Source: Gordonia sp. X0973
GTDB lineage: Bacteria; Actinomycetota; Actinomycetes; Mycobacteriales; Mycobacteriaceae
Assembly (NCBI RefSeq): GCF_013348785.1
Contig: NZ_CP054691.1
Span: 1,674,001-1,738,000, forward strand
Reading direction: 5' to 3'
DNA length: 64,000 nucleotides
A program made the position numbers and the translations under genes. Of the stretch, positions 28,073-40,542 are shown piece by piece. The notes under the pieces were generated by a model. The model was given only the letters and a program-made list of their open reading frames with translations, was not told where the DNA came from and searched no databases. Each line of letters begins with the position of its first letter. Within the stretch, counting starts at the first letter, position 1.

Positions 28073-29620
28073 CTAGGCCGATTCGGTGTAGCGCTTGCGC
28101 AGCTCGCCCTTGACCATCTTGCCGGTGGGCGTGCGCGGGAGGTCGTCGAAGAAGTCGACCGACCTGGGGGCCTTGTAGGAGGCCACGGATTCCTTGGTGA
28201 ACGCGATGAGTTCGTCGGCGAGCGCCGCCGACGGCTCGTAGCCGTCGGCCAGCTGGACGCAGGCCTTGACCTGCTCGCCCATCTCGGCGTCGGGGACACC
28301 GATCACCGCGACGTCGTACACCGCCGGGTGGTTGATGAGCACGTTCTCCGCCTCCTGCGGATAGATGTTCACCCCGCCGGAGATGATCATGAACGCCGAC
28401 CGGTCGGTCAGGTAGAGAAAGCCGTCGTCGTCGAGGTAGCCGAGGTCGCCGGTGGTCGCCCAGGTCTCATGCTGGGGATGTTGGCTCTTGCGCGTCTTGT
28501 CCGGGTCGTTGTGATAGACGAACGGGACCTCGTCGCGCTCGAAGTAGATGGTCCCGACCTGGCCGGCGGGCAGATCGCGGCCCTCGTCGTCGCAGATGTG
28601 GACGATCCCGAGTACCGCCTTGCCGACCGAGCCGGGATGGGTGAGCGCATCGGCCGAGCCGATCATCGTGACCCCCGCGGCCTCGGTCGCCGCGTAATAC
28701 TCGTTGAGTACCGGCCCCCACCACTCGATCATCTGCCGCTTGACCTCGGCCGGACAGGGAGCCGCCGCGTGGATGGCGGCCTTCATGCTCGACACGTCGT
28801 AGCGGTCGCGGACCTCGGCGGGCAGCTTGAGCATGCGGACGAACATCGTCGGCACCCATTGGCTGTGCGTGACGCGGTATTCGTCGATGAGGCGCAGCGC
28901 CTCCTGCGGCTCGAATCGGTCCATCAGGATCGTGGTGCCGCCCAACGAGTTGACCATGCCGCAGTAGCGCAGCGGCGCCGCGTGGTAGACGGGCGCGGGG
29001 GAGAGGTAGACGGTGTCGGCGTCGAATCCGTAGGCCGGCCCGAAGACGGCCGACACCATATCGGGCACCTCGTCGACCTGCCCCACCGGCAGCGGCGGCT
29101 TGATCCCCTTGGGACGCCCGGTGGTGCCCGACGAATAGAGCATGTCGGTGCCGCGGGGCTGATCATCGAGCGGTTGCGCGGAGGCCGCGGAACGGATCTC
29201 CTCGTAGTCGGCGAAGCCGGGGACGGGACCACCCCAGGCCACCCGTCGGCCCGGAGCGGCGAGGGCCTCGATCTCACCGGAGTCGGCGACGGCGGCGGCG
29301 ACCGCCGCCGACGCGAAGAGCGCCTTCGCACCGCAATCGGCGAGGATGAAATTGGTCTCGGCCGCCGTCAGATGGTGGTTGACCGCGGTGACGTACAGGC
29401 CGCTGCGGATCGCCGCCCAATACACGTCGAATGCGCGCAGGTCGTTGTCGGTGACCATCGCGACGACGTCGCCGCGTCGAAGGCCCAAGTCATCGCGCAG
29501 ATAGTGTGCGATGCGGGTCGAATTCTCGTCGAGTTCGCGGTAGGTCACCTGCTCGCCGGAGGATGGCTTGACGATCGCGGGCTTGTCGGGGGTGCGGGCG
29601 GCATGGACTCCGGGGAACAT
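28073..29620 (-). CDS. AMP-forming acyl-CoA synthetase (FadD family)
   Basis: A 515-aa adenylate-forming enzyme predicted to activate a carboxylic acid to its CoA thioester. Motifs: MLYSSGTTGRPKGIK (P-loop, near residue 170), YYAATEAAGV (A5), TGDLGYLDDDGFLYLTDR (A7-A8 hinge) and PRTPTGKMVKGELRKR with the catalytic lysine at the C-terminus. Chain-length preference is not readable. TACCCT lies 6 nt before the ATG, a leaderless-type start. With the HNH gene it occupies a place that is empty in M. tuberculosis between Rv1473 and Rv1474c. Confidence 0.88.
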   Translation of the reverse strand: MFPGVHAARTPDKPAIVKPSSGEQVTYRELDENSTRIAHYLRDDLGLRRGDVVAMVTDNDLRAFDVYWAAIRSGLYVTAVNHHLTAAETNFILADCGAKALFASAAVAAAVADSGEIEALAAPGRRVAWGGPVPGFADYEEIRSAASAQPLDDQPRGTDMLYSSGTTGRPKGIKPPLPVGQVDEVPDMVSAVFGPAYGFDADTVYLSPAPVYHAAPLRYCGMVNSLGGTTILMDRFEPQEALRLIDEYRVTHSQWVPTMFVRMLKLPAEVRDRYDVSSMKAAIHAAAPCPAEVKRQMIEWWGPVLNEYYAATEAAGVTMIGSADALTHPGSVGKAVLGIVHICDDEGRDLPAGQVGTIYFERDEVPFVYHNDPDKTRKSQHPQHETWATTGDLGYLDDDGFLYLTDRSAFMIISGGVNIYPQEAENVLINHPAVYDVAVIGVPDAEMGEQVKACVQLADGYEPSAALADELIAFTKESVASYKAPRSVDFFDDLPRTPTGKMVKGELRKRYTESA

Positions 29621-29687
29621 GTCGCGAGGGTACCGCCGCCGCGATCGGGTCCGCCGCGGTTTGACCTGCGGCCGGACCGATCCCGGC

Positions 29688-30252
29688 TCAGCCGCGCGCG
29701 TTGACGCGGACCGACGTCTCGACGAGGTCGAGCACCGCCTCCAGGTTCGCGGTCGACTCGCCGGTCGCCAACCGGTTGATCAAACCGTCCATGACGAGGT
29801 CGAGATAGGTGACCAGCACCTCGGCGGGCAGGTCGTCGCGCAACCGCCCCTCGGTCCGGCGCGCCTCCAGCCGGGAGAGGGTGGCCGAATCCAACTCGGC
29901 CGAGCGGGCGCGCCACTGGTCGCGGAAGTCGGCATCGGTGCGGATCTTGCGCGCGATCTCCAGCCGGGTGCCCAGCCAGTCGAAGTCCTGCGGACGCGCG
30001 AGCATGTTGCGCATGACCTGGACCAGGCCGTGCTCGGCCGCCACGTCGGCCATCCGGTGCGCATCCTCGTCGGCGAGGGCGAGGAACAGCGCCTCCTTGT
30101 CCCGGAAGTGGTGGAAGATCGCCCCCCGGGACAGACCGGTGGCCTCTTCCAGCCGGCGCACGGTGGCGCCGTCATAGCCGTAGTCCGCGAAACACCGCCG
30201 CGCGCCGTCGAGAATCTCTCGGCGACGCGCGGCAAGGTGGTCGTCGGAAACC

Positions 30253-30260
<8 letters not shown>
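29688..30260 (-). CDS. acnR: TetR-family repressor of aconitase
   Basis: A 190-aa TetR protein whose helix-turn-helix covers residues about 11-57 ([40 protein letters not shown]). It starts 8 bp inside the end of acn and is read in the same direction, as acnR does in Corynebacterium glutamicum and Rv1474c does in M. tuberculosis, where AcnR represses acn. The window also contains a perfect copy of the AcnR recognition pattern upstream of acn (33202-33223), which supports the assignment strongly. Confidence 0.93.
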
Positions 30261-33069
<2,809 letters not shown>

Positions 33070-33370
33070 TTGAAAACATCTCCTCTTGTCTCCTCGGTGC
33101 GCTGAGGGGGCTTGCCTCAACGCGTCCGACGGGAATCTGACCGACGGGCTGTGTCGGATCCGTCTGGGGCGACGCCGGTGGCCGGCGTGTCACCGCCAGC
33201 CTAACAGTACGGTCGTACTGTTACTAGCGGGGGTGCGACGCCGGGCTGGCTATTCGGCGCCTCCCCATTGTGTCGTACTCTGACGCGACACGGTGGCCCA
33301 CCGGGAAACCCGGGGCCCTATGCGAGAGAATGTCCGATGACCGGTTCGTTCGTCGGCTGAAAGGCACAGC
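33070..33370. other. Divergent regulatory region between acnA and the Rv1476-like gene
   Basis: 301 bp without a gene. The acn side holds an AGGAG ribosome site, a leader of about 120 nt without an evident riboswitch, a TAGGCT -10-like box on the minus strand (33203-33198) and the AcnR palindrome abutting it. The other side holds a possible TATGCG box and an AAAGG before the GTG at 33371. Nothing else was recognised. Confidence 0.5.
33202..33223. promoter_or_regulatory. AcnR operator (perfect 22-bp palindrome)
   Basis: Two perfect 10-bp arms, TAACAGTACG and its reverse complement, flank a 2-bp GT spacer. The core fits the CAGNAC-N3-CGTACTG pattern known for AcnR of corynebacteria. It overlaps the TAGGCT -10-like box of acnA, so bound AcnR would block transcription of acnA and of acnR itself. 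Confidence 0.85.
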
Positions 33371-33997
33371 GTGAGTCCCGACCCCTCCTCCTTGGCACCG
33401 GCGATTCCCTACGGCGCGAGCGTGCCCACCGGGATCGACGTCGATGCGATCGTGCGCGACCTGAACGCCCAGGGCGTGTACGCGCCGGCCGCGCAGGTTC
33501 CCGCCCTCCAGGCCGTCGTGGCCGATGCGAAGGCGAAGGGCCACGACATCAAGATCGTCGTCCTCACCGACAAACTGCAGACCTTCACCCACTATCGGGA
33601 CATCGCGCTCACCGTGCAGCCGAAGACCGGCGGCACGGTCATCGTGCTCGGCCCGGATTCGGTGGGCAGCTCCGGTCCGGAGTTCCCCCGTGTGGTCCAG
33701 GAGGAGGCGGCGCAGAACCTGACGCTGTCCGACCCGCCGGGCGCCGCGAAGCAGATGGTGGCCCAGCTGACCGCGCCCCAGACGAATTGGACGGTGGTCA
33801 CGGTGGTGTTGACGCTCGTGGTCCTGTTGGGCGCGGTGGGCGCGCGACTGTTCTCCAAGCGCCGTGCGGCGGGCGCACACGCTCCCGGCGCGGTGGCGGC
33901 TCCGACGACGGAAGAGTCGGCGGCCGACGCCGGCGAGGCCGTGCGCGAGGGGCTCGATGACGGGCTCGACACCGCGACCTCGGCGGAAAAGGGCTGA
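33371..33997 (+). CDS. Single-pass membrane protein, Rv1476-like
   Basis: A 208-aa protein. Residues 1-135 form a soluble domain (VPTGIDVDAIVRDLNAQGVY, IKIVVLTDKLQTFTHYRDIA). One membrane helix follows near residue 142-160 (WTVVTVVLTLVVLLGAVGARL), then a basic stop-transfer and an acidic cytoplasmic tail. No signal peptide is evident, so the topology is probably N-out by the helix alone. Its place between acn and ripA is the same as Rv1476 of M. tuberculosis, a protein without known function. Start GTG with AAAGG about 8 nt upstream. Confidence 0.75.
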   Translation: MSPDPSSLAPAIPYGASVPTGIDVDAIVRDLNAQGVYAPAAQVPALQAVVADAKAKGHDIKIVVLTDKLQTFTHYRDIALTVQPKTGGTVIVLGPDSVGSSGPEFPRVVQEEAAQNLTLSDPPGAAKQMVAQLTAPQTNWTVVTVVLTLVVLLGAVGARLFSKRRAAGAHAPGAVAAPTTEESAADAGEAVREGLDDGLDTATSAEKG

Positions 33998-34241
33998 TCC
34001 GGCCCCCTTCCGAGGGCAATTCGATACCCGCGTAAACGCGTGGGGCGAATGTTGCAAAAGTGATACCTGGCGCTCAACCGCCGCCTTTGCCCAGTTCACG
34101 GCATCGCCGCAGGTAATCACAGGTTTGTAATTCAGTTTCCGGTGTTTCCCATGTTCACTGGTGTGACGTACGGTGCAAATGTCGCAGGTGTTACCGCTGT
34201 GACTGTTGATGTCCACCTCGCGAACTTGAGGAGTTACCGGC
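33998..34241 (+). promoter_or_regulatory. Leader/promoter region of the RipA-like gene
   Basis: This 244-bp gap is visibly richer in A and T than its surroundings. It contains GTTAC-CGCT-GTGAC (34190-34203), which loosely resembles the GTNAC direct repeats of MtrA, a response regulator known to control cell-wall hydrolases in actinobacteria; the spacing differs from the published form. GAGGAG (34228-34233) is the ribosome site. No riboswitch fold could be supported. Confidence 0.3.
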
Positions 34242-35717
34242 GTGAGGCGAACCCAGAAGACGAGCACGCACCGACCAGGCCGAATCACCGCGAAGCTCAG
34301 CGGTGGATTCCTGGTGGCGTCGGTGGCCCTGTCGACCCTGGTCGCCGCGACGGCCGGTGCCGCGCCGAACGACCAGAAGTCCGCGAAGATCTCCCAGCTG
34401 GTCAACGCGATCGCGGCCAGCGATCAGAGCATCGCCGACCTGGACGGCAACCTTGCCGGCAAGCGGGAGGGCGTCAACCGCGCACTCGTCGACTTCCAGA
34501 ACTCGATCGTCGCGCAGCGCCTCGCCACGGTGGCGGCGCAGGGCGCGCGGAAGTCGCTCGACACCGCCAACCACCGGTTGGCCTCGGCGCAGAAATCCTT
34601 CAACGCCTACGCGGCGACCGCCTATAAGCACGGCCAGGCGGGGTCGATGCGCGACTACATCTCCTCCGACGACCCGCAGAAGGTGCTCGACCAGGTCGGC
34701 GTGATCGACCGGGTGACCGCCCAGCAGCGCGCCGTCATCGAGCAGCTCAAGATCGCCCGCAACCAGAAGGCCAACCGGGCCGCCGCGCTGGAGGCCTCCC
34801 GCGTGCAGGCCGCCTCGGCGGTGCGCAGCGCCGCGAGCCGACGCGCCGACGCCATCGCCGCGGTGAAGACCGCGCAGCAGGCGATGGTCACCGAGCAGAA
34901 GCGCAAGGTCGCGCTGCTGAACAAGCGCGCCCAGACCCAGAGCCAGCTCGACGCCCTGCGCGGGGTCAAGCGGACCGCCGCCGCGCCGGCCATCCCCGGC
35001 CTCCCGCCGATCACGGTCGACGGCCTCGACTCCAAGGCCGCCCTCGACGCGGCCGCCGCCGCGGCCAAGGTGGCCGCCGACCTGGCGCAGAAGGTGCTCG
35101 CCGGTGTCGTCGGCTCGCAGCAGATCCCGCAGTCGGCGCTGTTCGACGAGCTCGGGCTCTCCGGCAGCGATCTCACCAGCATGGGGAGCAACGGCTCTCT
35201 CTCGCGGCTCTCGAACGGCTCGTTGGGGGCGCTGTTCGGCAGCACCGGCAGCTTCAGCGGCGGCGGTGGCGGACAGGTGCGCCCCGGGCTCCGTGGCCCG
35301 CAGGCCGTGGAAGTGGTCGTGAACCGCGGGATGTCGCAGCTCAACCTGCCCTACGCGTGGGGCGGCGGAAACGCCAACGGTCCCACCAAGGGCATCCGCG
35401 ACGGTGGTGTCGCCGACGCCCACGGCGACTACAACAAGGTCGGGTTCGACTGCTCCGGCCTGATGGTCTACGCCTTCGCCGGCATCGGCTACGACCTGCC
35501 GCACTACACCGGCTACCAGTACACCTCGGGTCCCCACGTCCCGCTCTCGCAGATGCAGCGCGGCGACATGATCTTCTACGGCGCCAACGCCAGCGAGCAC
35601 GTCGCCCTCTACCTGGGCGACAACAAGATGCTGGAAGCCCCCCAGTCCGGCGATGTCGTCAAGGTTTCGCCGTTGCGGACCGGTGGCGCGATGCCGAACG
35701 TCGTCCGGCTCTGGTAG
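34242..35717 (+). CDS. ripA: Secreted NlpC/P60 peptidoglycan endopeptidase (RipA-like)
   Basis: Cell-wall hydrolase of 491 aa that cleaves peptidoglycan peptide stems during daughter-cell separation. An N-terminal signal peptide ends near AAATAGAAPNDQ (about residue 41). A long coiled-coil region (residues 45-250) keeps the enzyme in check in known RipA. A Gly/Ser-rich linker follows, then the NlpC/P60 domain from about residue 360, with the catalytic Cys in VGFDCSGLMVYAFAG and His in EHVALYLGD. GTG start with GAGGAG 8 nt upstream. M. tuberculosis has ripA and ripB in tandem here; only one copy is present in this window. Confidence 0.93.
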   Translation: MRRTQKTSTHRPGRITAKLSGGFLVASVALSTLVAATAGAAPNDQKSAKISQLVNAIAASDQSIADLDGNLAGKREGVNRALVDFQNSIVAQRLATVAAQGARKSLDTANHRLASAQKSFNAYAATAYKHGQAGSMRDYISSDDPQKVLDQVGVIDRVTAQQRAVIEQLKIARNQKANRAAALEASRVQAASAVRSAASRRADAIAAVKTAQQAMVTEQKRKVALLNKRAQTQSQLDALRGVKRTAAAPAIPGLPPITVDGLDSKAALDAAAAAAKVAADLAQKVLAGVVGSQQIPQSALFDELGLSGSDLTSMGSNGSLSRLSNGSLGALFGSTGSFSGGGGGQVRPGLRGPQAVEVVVNRGMSQLNLPYAWGGGNANGPTKGIRDGGVADAHGDYNKVGFDCSGLMVYAFAGIGYDLPHYTGYQYTSGPHVPLSQMQRGDMIFYGANASEHVALYLGDNKMLEAPQSGDVVKVSPLRTGGAMPNVVRLW

Positions 35718-35856
35718 GAGTCGATCCGCCGATTGACGCGCGGGCCGTCGTTTATCGCCTATCGGAGTCCGCGCGGCTAGTCTGGTGCAGACCGTTCCAC
35801 CCCATGCGCCCCGATCCGGTGATCGCGGCATGTACAACGACGACAGGAGTTGGGCT

Positions 35857-36993
35857 TTGACGTCGCAGCAGCCCGCCACCGGCCAGCAGTCCTCGGCCAA
35901 ACTCAGCGAAGCCGATTCCAAGCTGCTCGAGAAGGCCGTCTTCGAGGTCAAGCGAGTAATCGTCGGCCAGGACCAACTCGTCGAGCGCATCCTCGTCGGC
36001 CTGCTGGCGCGCGGCCACATCCTCCTCGAGGGCGTCCCGGGCGTCGCCAAGACGCTGGCCGTCGAAACCTTCGCCACCGTCGTCGGCGGATCCTTCTCCC
36101 GCGTCCAGTTCACGCCCGACCTGGTGCCCACCGACCTGCTCGGCACGCGCATCTACCGCCAGGGCCGCGAGGAGTTCGACATCGAGCTCGGTCCGGTCGT
36201 CGCGAACTTCCTGCTCGCCGACGAGATCAACCGCGCCCCGGCCAAGGTCCAGTCTGCGCTGCTGGAGGTCATGGCCGAGCGCCAGGTCTCCATCGGCGGC
36301 AAGAGCTACCCGCTGCCCACCCCCTTCCTGGTGATGGCCACGCAGAACCCGATCGAGAACGAGGGCGTCTACCCGCTGCCCGAGGCGCAGCGCGACCGCT
36401 TCCTGTTCAAGGTCAACGTGGACTACCCGTCGGTGGAGGAGGAGCGCGAGATCGTCTACCGGATGGGCAACGTCCCGCCGACGGCGAGCCAGGTGCTCGA
36501 TCCGGAGACGATGATCCGCCTGCAGGAGGCGTCGGCCAACGTCTTCGTCCACCACGCGCTCGTCGACTACGTGGTCCGGCTGATCAACGCGACCCGACGG
36601 CCCGCCGACCTGGGCATGACCGAGGTCGCCTCCTGGCTCGCGTACGGCGCCTCGCCGCGCGCCACCCTGGGCATCATCGCCGCGGCGCGCGCGCTGGCCC
36701 TGGTCCGCGGGCGCGACTACGTGGTGCCCAACGACATCGTCGAGGTCGCCCCGGACGTGCTGCGCCACCGCCTCGTCCTCACCTACGACGCGCTCGCCGA
36801 TTCGGTCGACGCGGACGACGTGATCACCCGCGTCTTGCAGACCGTCGGCCTGCCGCAGGTCGTCGCGGCACAGGCGCCGGCCGGCGGGGCCGCGGCCCCG
36901 GGCCAGATCCCGGCGATCCCGAACCCGCAGCAGGCGCCGGCGCCGCAGGCGAGCCCGGTGTCGCCGACCGTTGCGCGGCATGGCGGCCAGTAG
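35857..36993 (+). CDS. moxR1: MoxR-type AAA+ ATPase
   Basis: A 378-aa MoxR family chaperone-like ATPase, Walker A GVPGVAKT near residue 60, Walker B LLADEINRAP, and the sensor region ATQNPIENEGVYPLPEAQRD. MoxR proteins help fold or activate partner proteins, typically VWA-domain proteins, which are encoded by the next two genes. TTG at 35857 is taken as the start because AGGAG lies 7 nt upstream and the N-terminus TSQQ resembles M. tuberculosis MoxR1; an ATG at 35830 lacks a ribosome site. A TAGTCT box lies at 35778-35783. The C-terminus is proline- and alanine-rich. Confidence 0.92.
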   Translation: MTSQQPATGQQSSAKLSEADSKLLEKAVFEVKRVIVGQDQLVERILVGLLARGHILLEGVPGVAKTLAVETFATVVGGSFSRVQFTPDLVPTDLLGTRIYRQGREEFDIELGPVVANFLLADEINRAPAKVQSALLEVMAERQVSIGGKSYPLPTPFLVMATQNPIENEGVYPLPEAQRDRFLFKVNVDYPSVEEEREIVYRMGNVPPTASQVLDPETMIRLQEASANVFVHHALVDYVVRLINATRRPADLGMTEVASWLAYGASPRATLGIIAAARALALVRGRDYVVPNDIVEVAPDVLRHRLVLTYDALADSVDADDVITRVLQTVGLPQVVAAQAPAGGAAAPGQIPAIPNPQQAPAPQASPVSPTVARHGGQ

Positions 36994-37921
36994 CGCCCCG
37001 CTGCCGTCCTTCGACGACGGTCTGCTCAAGGATCCGGCGCTGACCGCTGCGCTGCGCAACTTGGAGTTGACGGTTCGACGCAAGCTCGACGGTGTCCTCC
37101 AGGGCGAGCACCTCGGCCTGATCCCCGGTCCGGGCTCCGAGCCGGGGGAGGCGCGCCCCTACGAGCCGGGTGACGACATCCGACGCATGGAGTGGGCGGT
37201 GACCGCGCGCACCACGGTGCCGCACGTGCGGCAGATGATCGCCGACCGCGAGTTGGAGACCTGGCTGGTCGTCGACGTCTCCGGCAGCCTCGACTTCGGC
37301 ACCACCGGGCACACCAAGCGCGATCTCGCCGTCGCGGCGGCGGCGGTGATCGTCCACCTGACCGCGGGCGGCGGCAACCGGATCGGGGCCATCATCGTGA
37401 CCGGCGACGAGATCGTGCGCGTTCCGGCCCGCGGCGGCCGCGCACACGCGCAGACCCTGTTGAAGAAGATCGCCACCACGCACCGCAGCTCGCCGACCGT
37501 GCGCGGCGACCTGCGCGACGGGATCGAGGCGCTGCGCCGGCCGCAGCGCCGCCGCGGCCTGGCCGTGGTGATCAGCGACTTCCTCGGGCCCATCGACTGG
37601 GATCGGTCCCTGCGCGCCATCGGCGGCCACCACGAACTGCTCGGGATCGAGGTCCTCGACCCGCGCGACCTGGAGTTGCCCGCCATCGGCGACGTGCGAC
37701 TGGCCGACGCCGAGTCGGGGGAGATCCACGACGTCGTGATCACCGAGCAGGTGCGCGCCGATTTCGCCGCCGCCGCCGCGGAGCACCAGGCGAAGGTCCA
37801 CCGGACGATCCGCGCGTGCGGCGGCCCGGTGATGACGCTGCGCACCGACCGCGACTGGATCGCCGACACCGTTCGATTCATCTCGGGCCGCCGGCGCGGC
37901 CTGGCGGCAGGAGTCGGTTGA
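36980..37921 (+). CDS. DUF58 domain protein
   Basis: A 313-aa protein (Rv1480-like). The DUF58 signature is RPYEPGDDIRRMEWAVTART near residues 60-80, followed by a VWA-like segment with the metal-site motif DVSGSLD and later VISDFLG. It has no transmembrane segments, whereas many DUF58 proteins carry two. The start overlaps moxR by 14 bp and the stop overlaps the next start by one base, so moxR, this gene and the VWA gene are cotranscribed. The three probably form one functional unit at the membrane. Confidence 0.88.
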   Translation: MAASSAPLPSFDDGLLKDPALTAALRNLELTVRRKLDGVLQGEHLGLIPGPGSEPGEARPYEPGDDIRRMEWAVTARTTVPHVRQMIADRELETWLVVDVSGSLDFGTTGHTKRDLAVAAAAVIVHLTAGGGNRIGAIIVTGDEIVRVPARGGRAHAQTLLKKIATTHRSSPTVRGDLRDGIEALRRPQRRRGLAVVISDFLGPIDWDRSLRAIGGHHELLGIEVLDPRDLELPAIGDVRLADAESGEIHDVVITEQVRADFAAAAAEHQAKVHRTIRACGGPVMTLRTDRDWIADTVRFISGRRRGLAAGVG

Positions 37922-38895
37922 TGCTCGCAAACCCCTGGTGGCTGCTCGCGCTACTCGTCGTCGCGGCCCTCGTCGGTCTCTACGTGTACATCCAGCGCAA
38001 ACGCAACGCCCGCGCGATCCGGTTCGCGAATCTGGAGATCCTGCGCTCGGTGACCCCCAAGCGCACGGACCGCTACCGCCACGTGCCATTCGCGATCCTG
38101 ACCGTCGCGCTGATCCTGCTGACCGTCGCGCTCGCCGGCCCGCAGGCCGATCGCAAGGTTCCGCGCAACAAGGCGACCGTCATGCTGGTGATCGACGTGT
38201 CGCGGTCGATGAACGCCACCGACGTGGCGCCGACGCGGATCAAGGCGGCGCAGGCCGCCGCGAAGAAATTCGCCGCCGAACTCACCAAGGGCGTCAACCT
38301 CGGTCTCATCTCCTTCGCCGGCACCCCGACGACGCTGGTCAGCCCCACCCCGGACCACACGGCCACGGTGAAGGCCGTCGACAAGCTCCAGCTCGACGAC
38401 AAGACGGCCACCGGTGAGGGCATCTTCGCCGCGCTCGAACAGATCCGCACGCTGAACTCACTGCTCGGCGGGGACGAGGCGGCCCCGCCCGCCCATATCG
38501 TGCTGCTCTCCGACGGCAAGGAGACCGTTCCGGACAACCCCGACGACCCGCGCGGCGCGTTCACCGCGGCGCGCAAGGCCAAGGAGCGCAAGGTACCGAT
38601 CTCCACGATCTCCTTCGGCACCCGCACCGGGGTCGTGGAGTTGGAGGGCGAGCGCATCCCGGTCCCCGTCGACGACGCCTCGCTGAAGAAGATCTCGCAG
38701 CTCGCGGCACCGGGCGGCCGCTTCTTCACCGCCTCGAGCCTGGAAGAACTCAACGCCGTCTACAAGTCGCTGCAGGAGCAGATCGGCTACGAGACGACCC
38801 GCGGCGACAACTCGCACCCGTGGGTGCTGGCCGGTACCGCGCTCGCGTTGCTGGCCGCGGCCGGGGCGCTGCTGCTCAACCAGCGGCTGCCCTGA
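37921..38895 (+). CDS. Membrane-anchored von Willebrand factor A protein
   Basis: A 324-aa protein (Rv1481-like, BatA-type). Two N-terminal membrane helices (WWLLALLVVAALVGLYVYI and FAILTVALILLTVALAG), an extracytoplasmic VWA domain with an intact MIDAS motif DVSRSMNATD near residue 92, and a C-terminal helix (WVLAGTALALLAAAGALLL). VWA domains bind partners through a divalent metal. Encoded in an overlapping operon with moxR and the DUF58 gene, so it is the likely client of the MoxR chaperone. Confidence 0.9.
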   Translation: MLANPWWLLALLVVAALVGLYVYIQRKRNARAIRFANLEILRSVTPKRTDRYRHVPFAILTVALILLTVALAGPQADRKVPRNKATVMLVIDVSRSMNATDVAPTRIKAAQAAAKKFAAELTKGVNLGLISFAGTPTTLVSPTPDHTATVKAVDKLQLDDKTATGEGIFAALEQIRTLNSLLGGDEAAPPAHIVLLSDGKETVPDNPDDPRGAFTAARKAKERKVPISTISFGTRTGVVELEGERIPVPVDDASLKKISQLAAPGGRFFTASSLEELNAVYKSLQEQIGYETTRGDNSHPWVLAGTALALLAAAGALLLNQRLP

Positions 38896-39654
<759 letters not shown>

Positions 39655-39705
39655 GCCCGCCGGACCAGTCACCGCATCGCAGCAACCAACCACAAGGAGT
39701 CAGCC

Positions 39706-40542
39706 ATGGGCATCCTCGACGGCAAGACCATCCTCGTCACCGGAATCATCACCGACGCCTCCATCGCCTTCTCGACCGCCAAGGTCGCGCAGGAGCAGGG
39801 CGCCAAGGTGATCATCACCGGTATCCCCGAGCGCCTGCGCCTGATCGACCGCATCGCCAAGCGCCTGCCGCAGGAGGTGCCGCCGGCGATCCCGCTCGAC
39901 GTCACCGACGAGGAGTCGCTCGGCGAGCTGGCCGACAAGGTCCGCGAATTGGCGCCGGAGGGTATCGACGGCCTGGTGCACTCGATCGCCTTCGCGCCCC
40001 GCACGCTGATGGGCCCGGATTCGCTGCCCTTCCTCGAGGGCCCCGGCCCGGATGTCTCGAAAGCCTTCGAGATCTCCGCGTGGAGCTATGCCTCGCTCGC
40101 CCGCGCTGCACTGCCCGTCATGAACGAGGGCGGCTCGATCGTCGGCATGGACTTCGACCCCCGCACCGCGATGCCGGACTACAACTGGATGGGCGTGGCC
40201 AAGGCGGCGCTGGAGTCGGTGAACCGCTACGTCGCCCGCGAGGTCGGCTACGCCAAGCGCATCCGCTCGAACCTCGTCGCCGCCGGCCCGATCAAGACGC
40301 TCGCCGCCAAGGCCATCTCGGGCACCGCGACTGACGACGCGAAGAAGCTGAACATGCTCAACGAGTACTGGAACGGCGCGTCGCCGATCGGCTGGAACGT
40401 CGACGACCCGGGCGTCGTCGGCACGAGCGTGTGCGCGCTGCTCTCGGACTTCCTGCCCGGGACCACCGGTTCGATCATCTACGTCGACGGCGGGGCCAGC
40501 CACAACACCTGGTTCCCGGAGGACATGATCGCCGGCAAGTGA
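39706..40542 (+). CDS. inhA: Enoyl-ACP reductase, NADH-dependent
   Basis: A 278-aa InhA, the second reductase of mycolic acid FAS-II and target of isoniazid-NAD. Cofactor motif [10 protein letters not shown], the serine equivalent to M. tuberculosis Ser94 at Ser93 (VHSIAF), and catalytic Tyr157 and Lys164 in [14 protein letters not shown]. The substrate loop reads [20 protein letters not shown]. Compared with M. tuberculosis, the segment after Ser93 differs ([14 protein letters not shown] against IGFMPQTGMG). The C-terminus is about nine residues longer. Its stop overlaps the hemH start. Confidence 0.97.
   Translation: MGILDGKTILVTGIITDASIAFSTAKVAQEQGAKVIITGIPERLRLIDRIAKRLPQEVPPAIPLDVTDEESLGELADKVRELAPEGIDGLVHSIAFAPRTLMGPDSLPFLEGPGPDVSKAFEISAWSYASLARAALPVMNEGGSIVGMDFDPRTAMPDYNWMGVAKAALESVNRYVAREVGYAKRIRSNLVAAGPIKTLAAKAISGTATDDAKKLNMLNEYWNGASPIGWNVDDPGVVGTSVCALLSDFLPGTTGSIIYVDGGASHNTWFPEDMIAGK

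Noticed and set aside
33998..34241. c-di-AMP (ydaO) riboswitch upstream of ripA
   Set aside because: Some actinobacterial cell-wall hydrolases have one, and GGGGCGAAT at 34043-34051 resembles one consensus piece. The other conserved elements and the pseudoknot could not be found in order.
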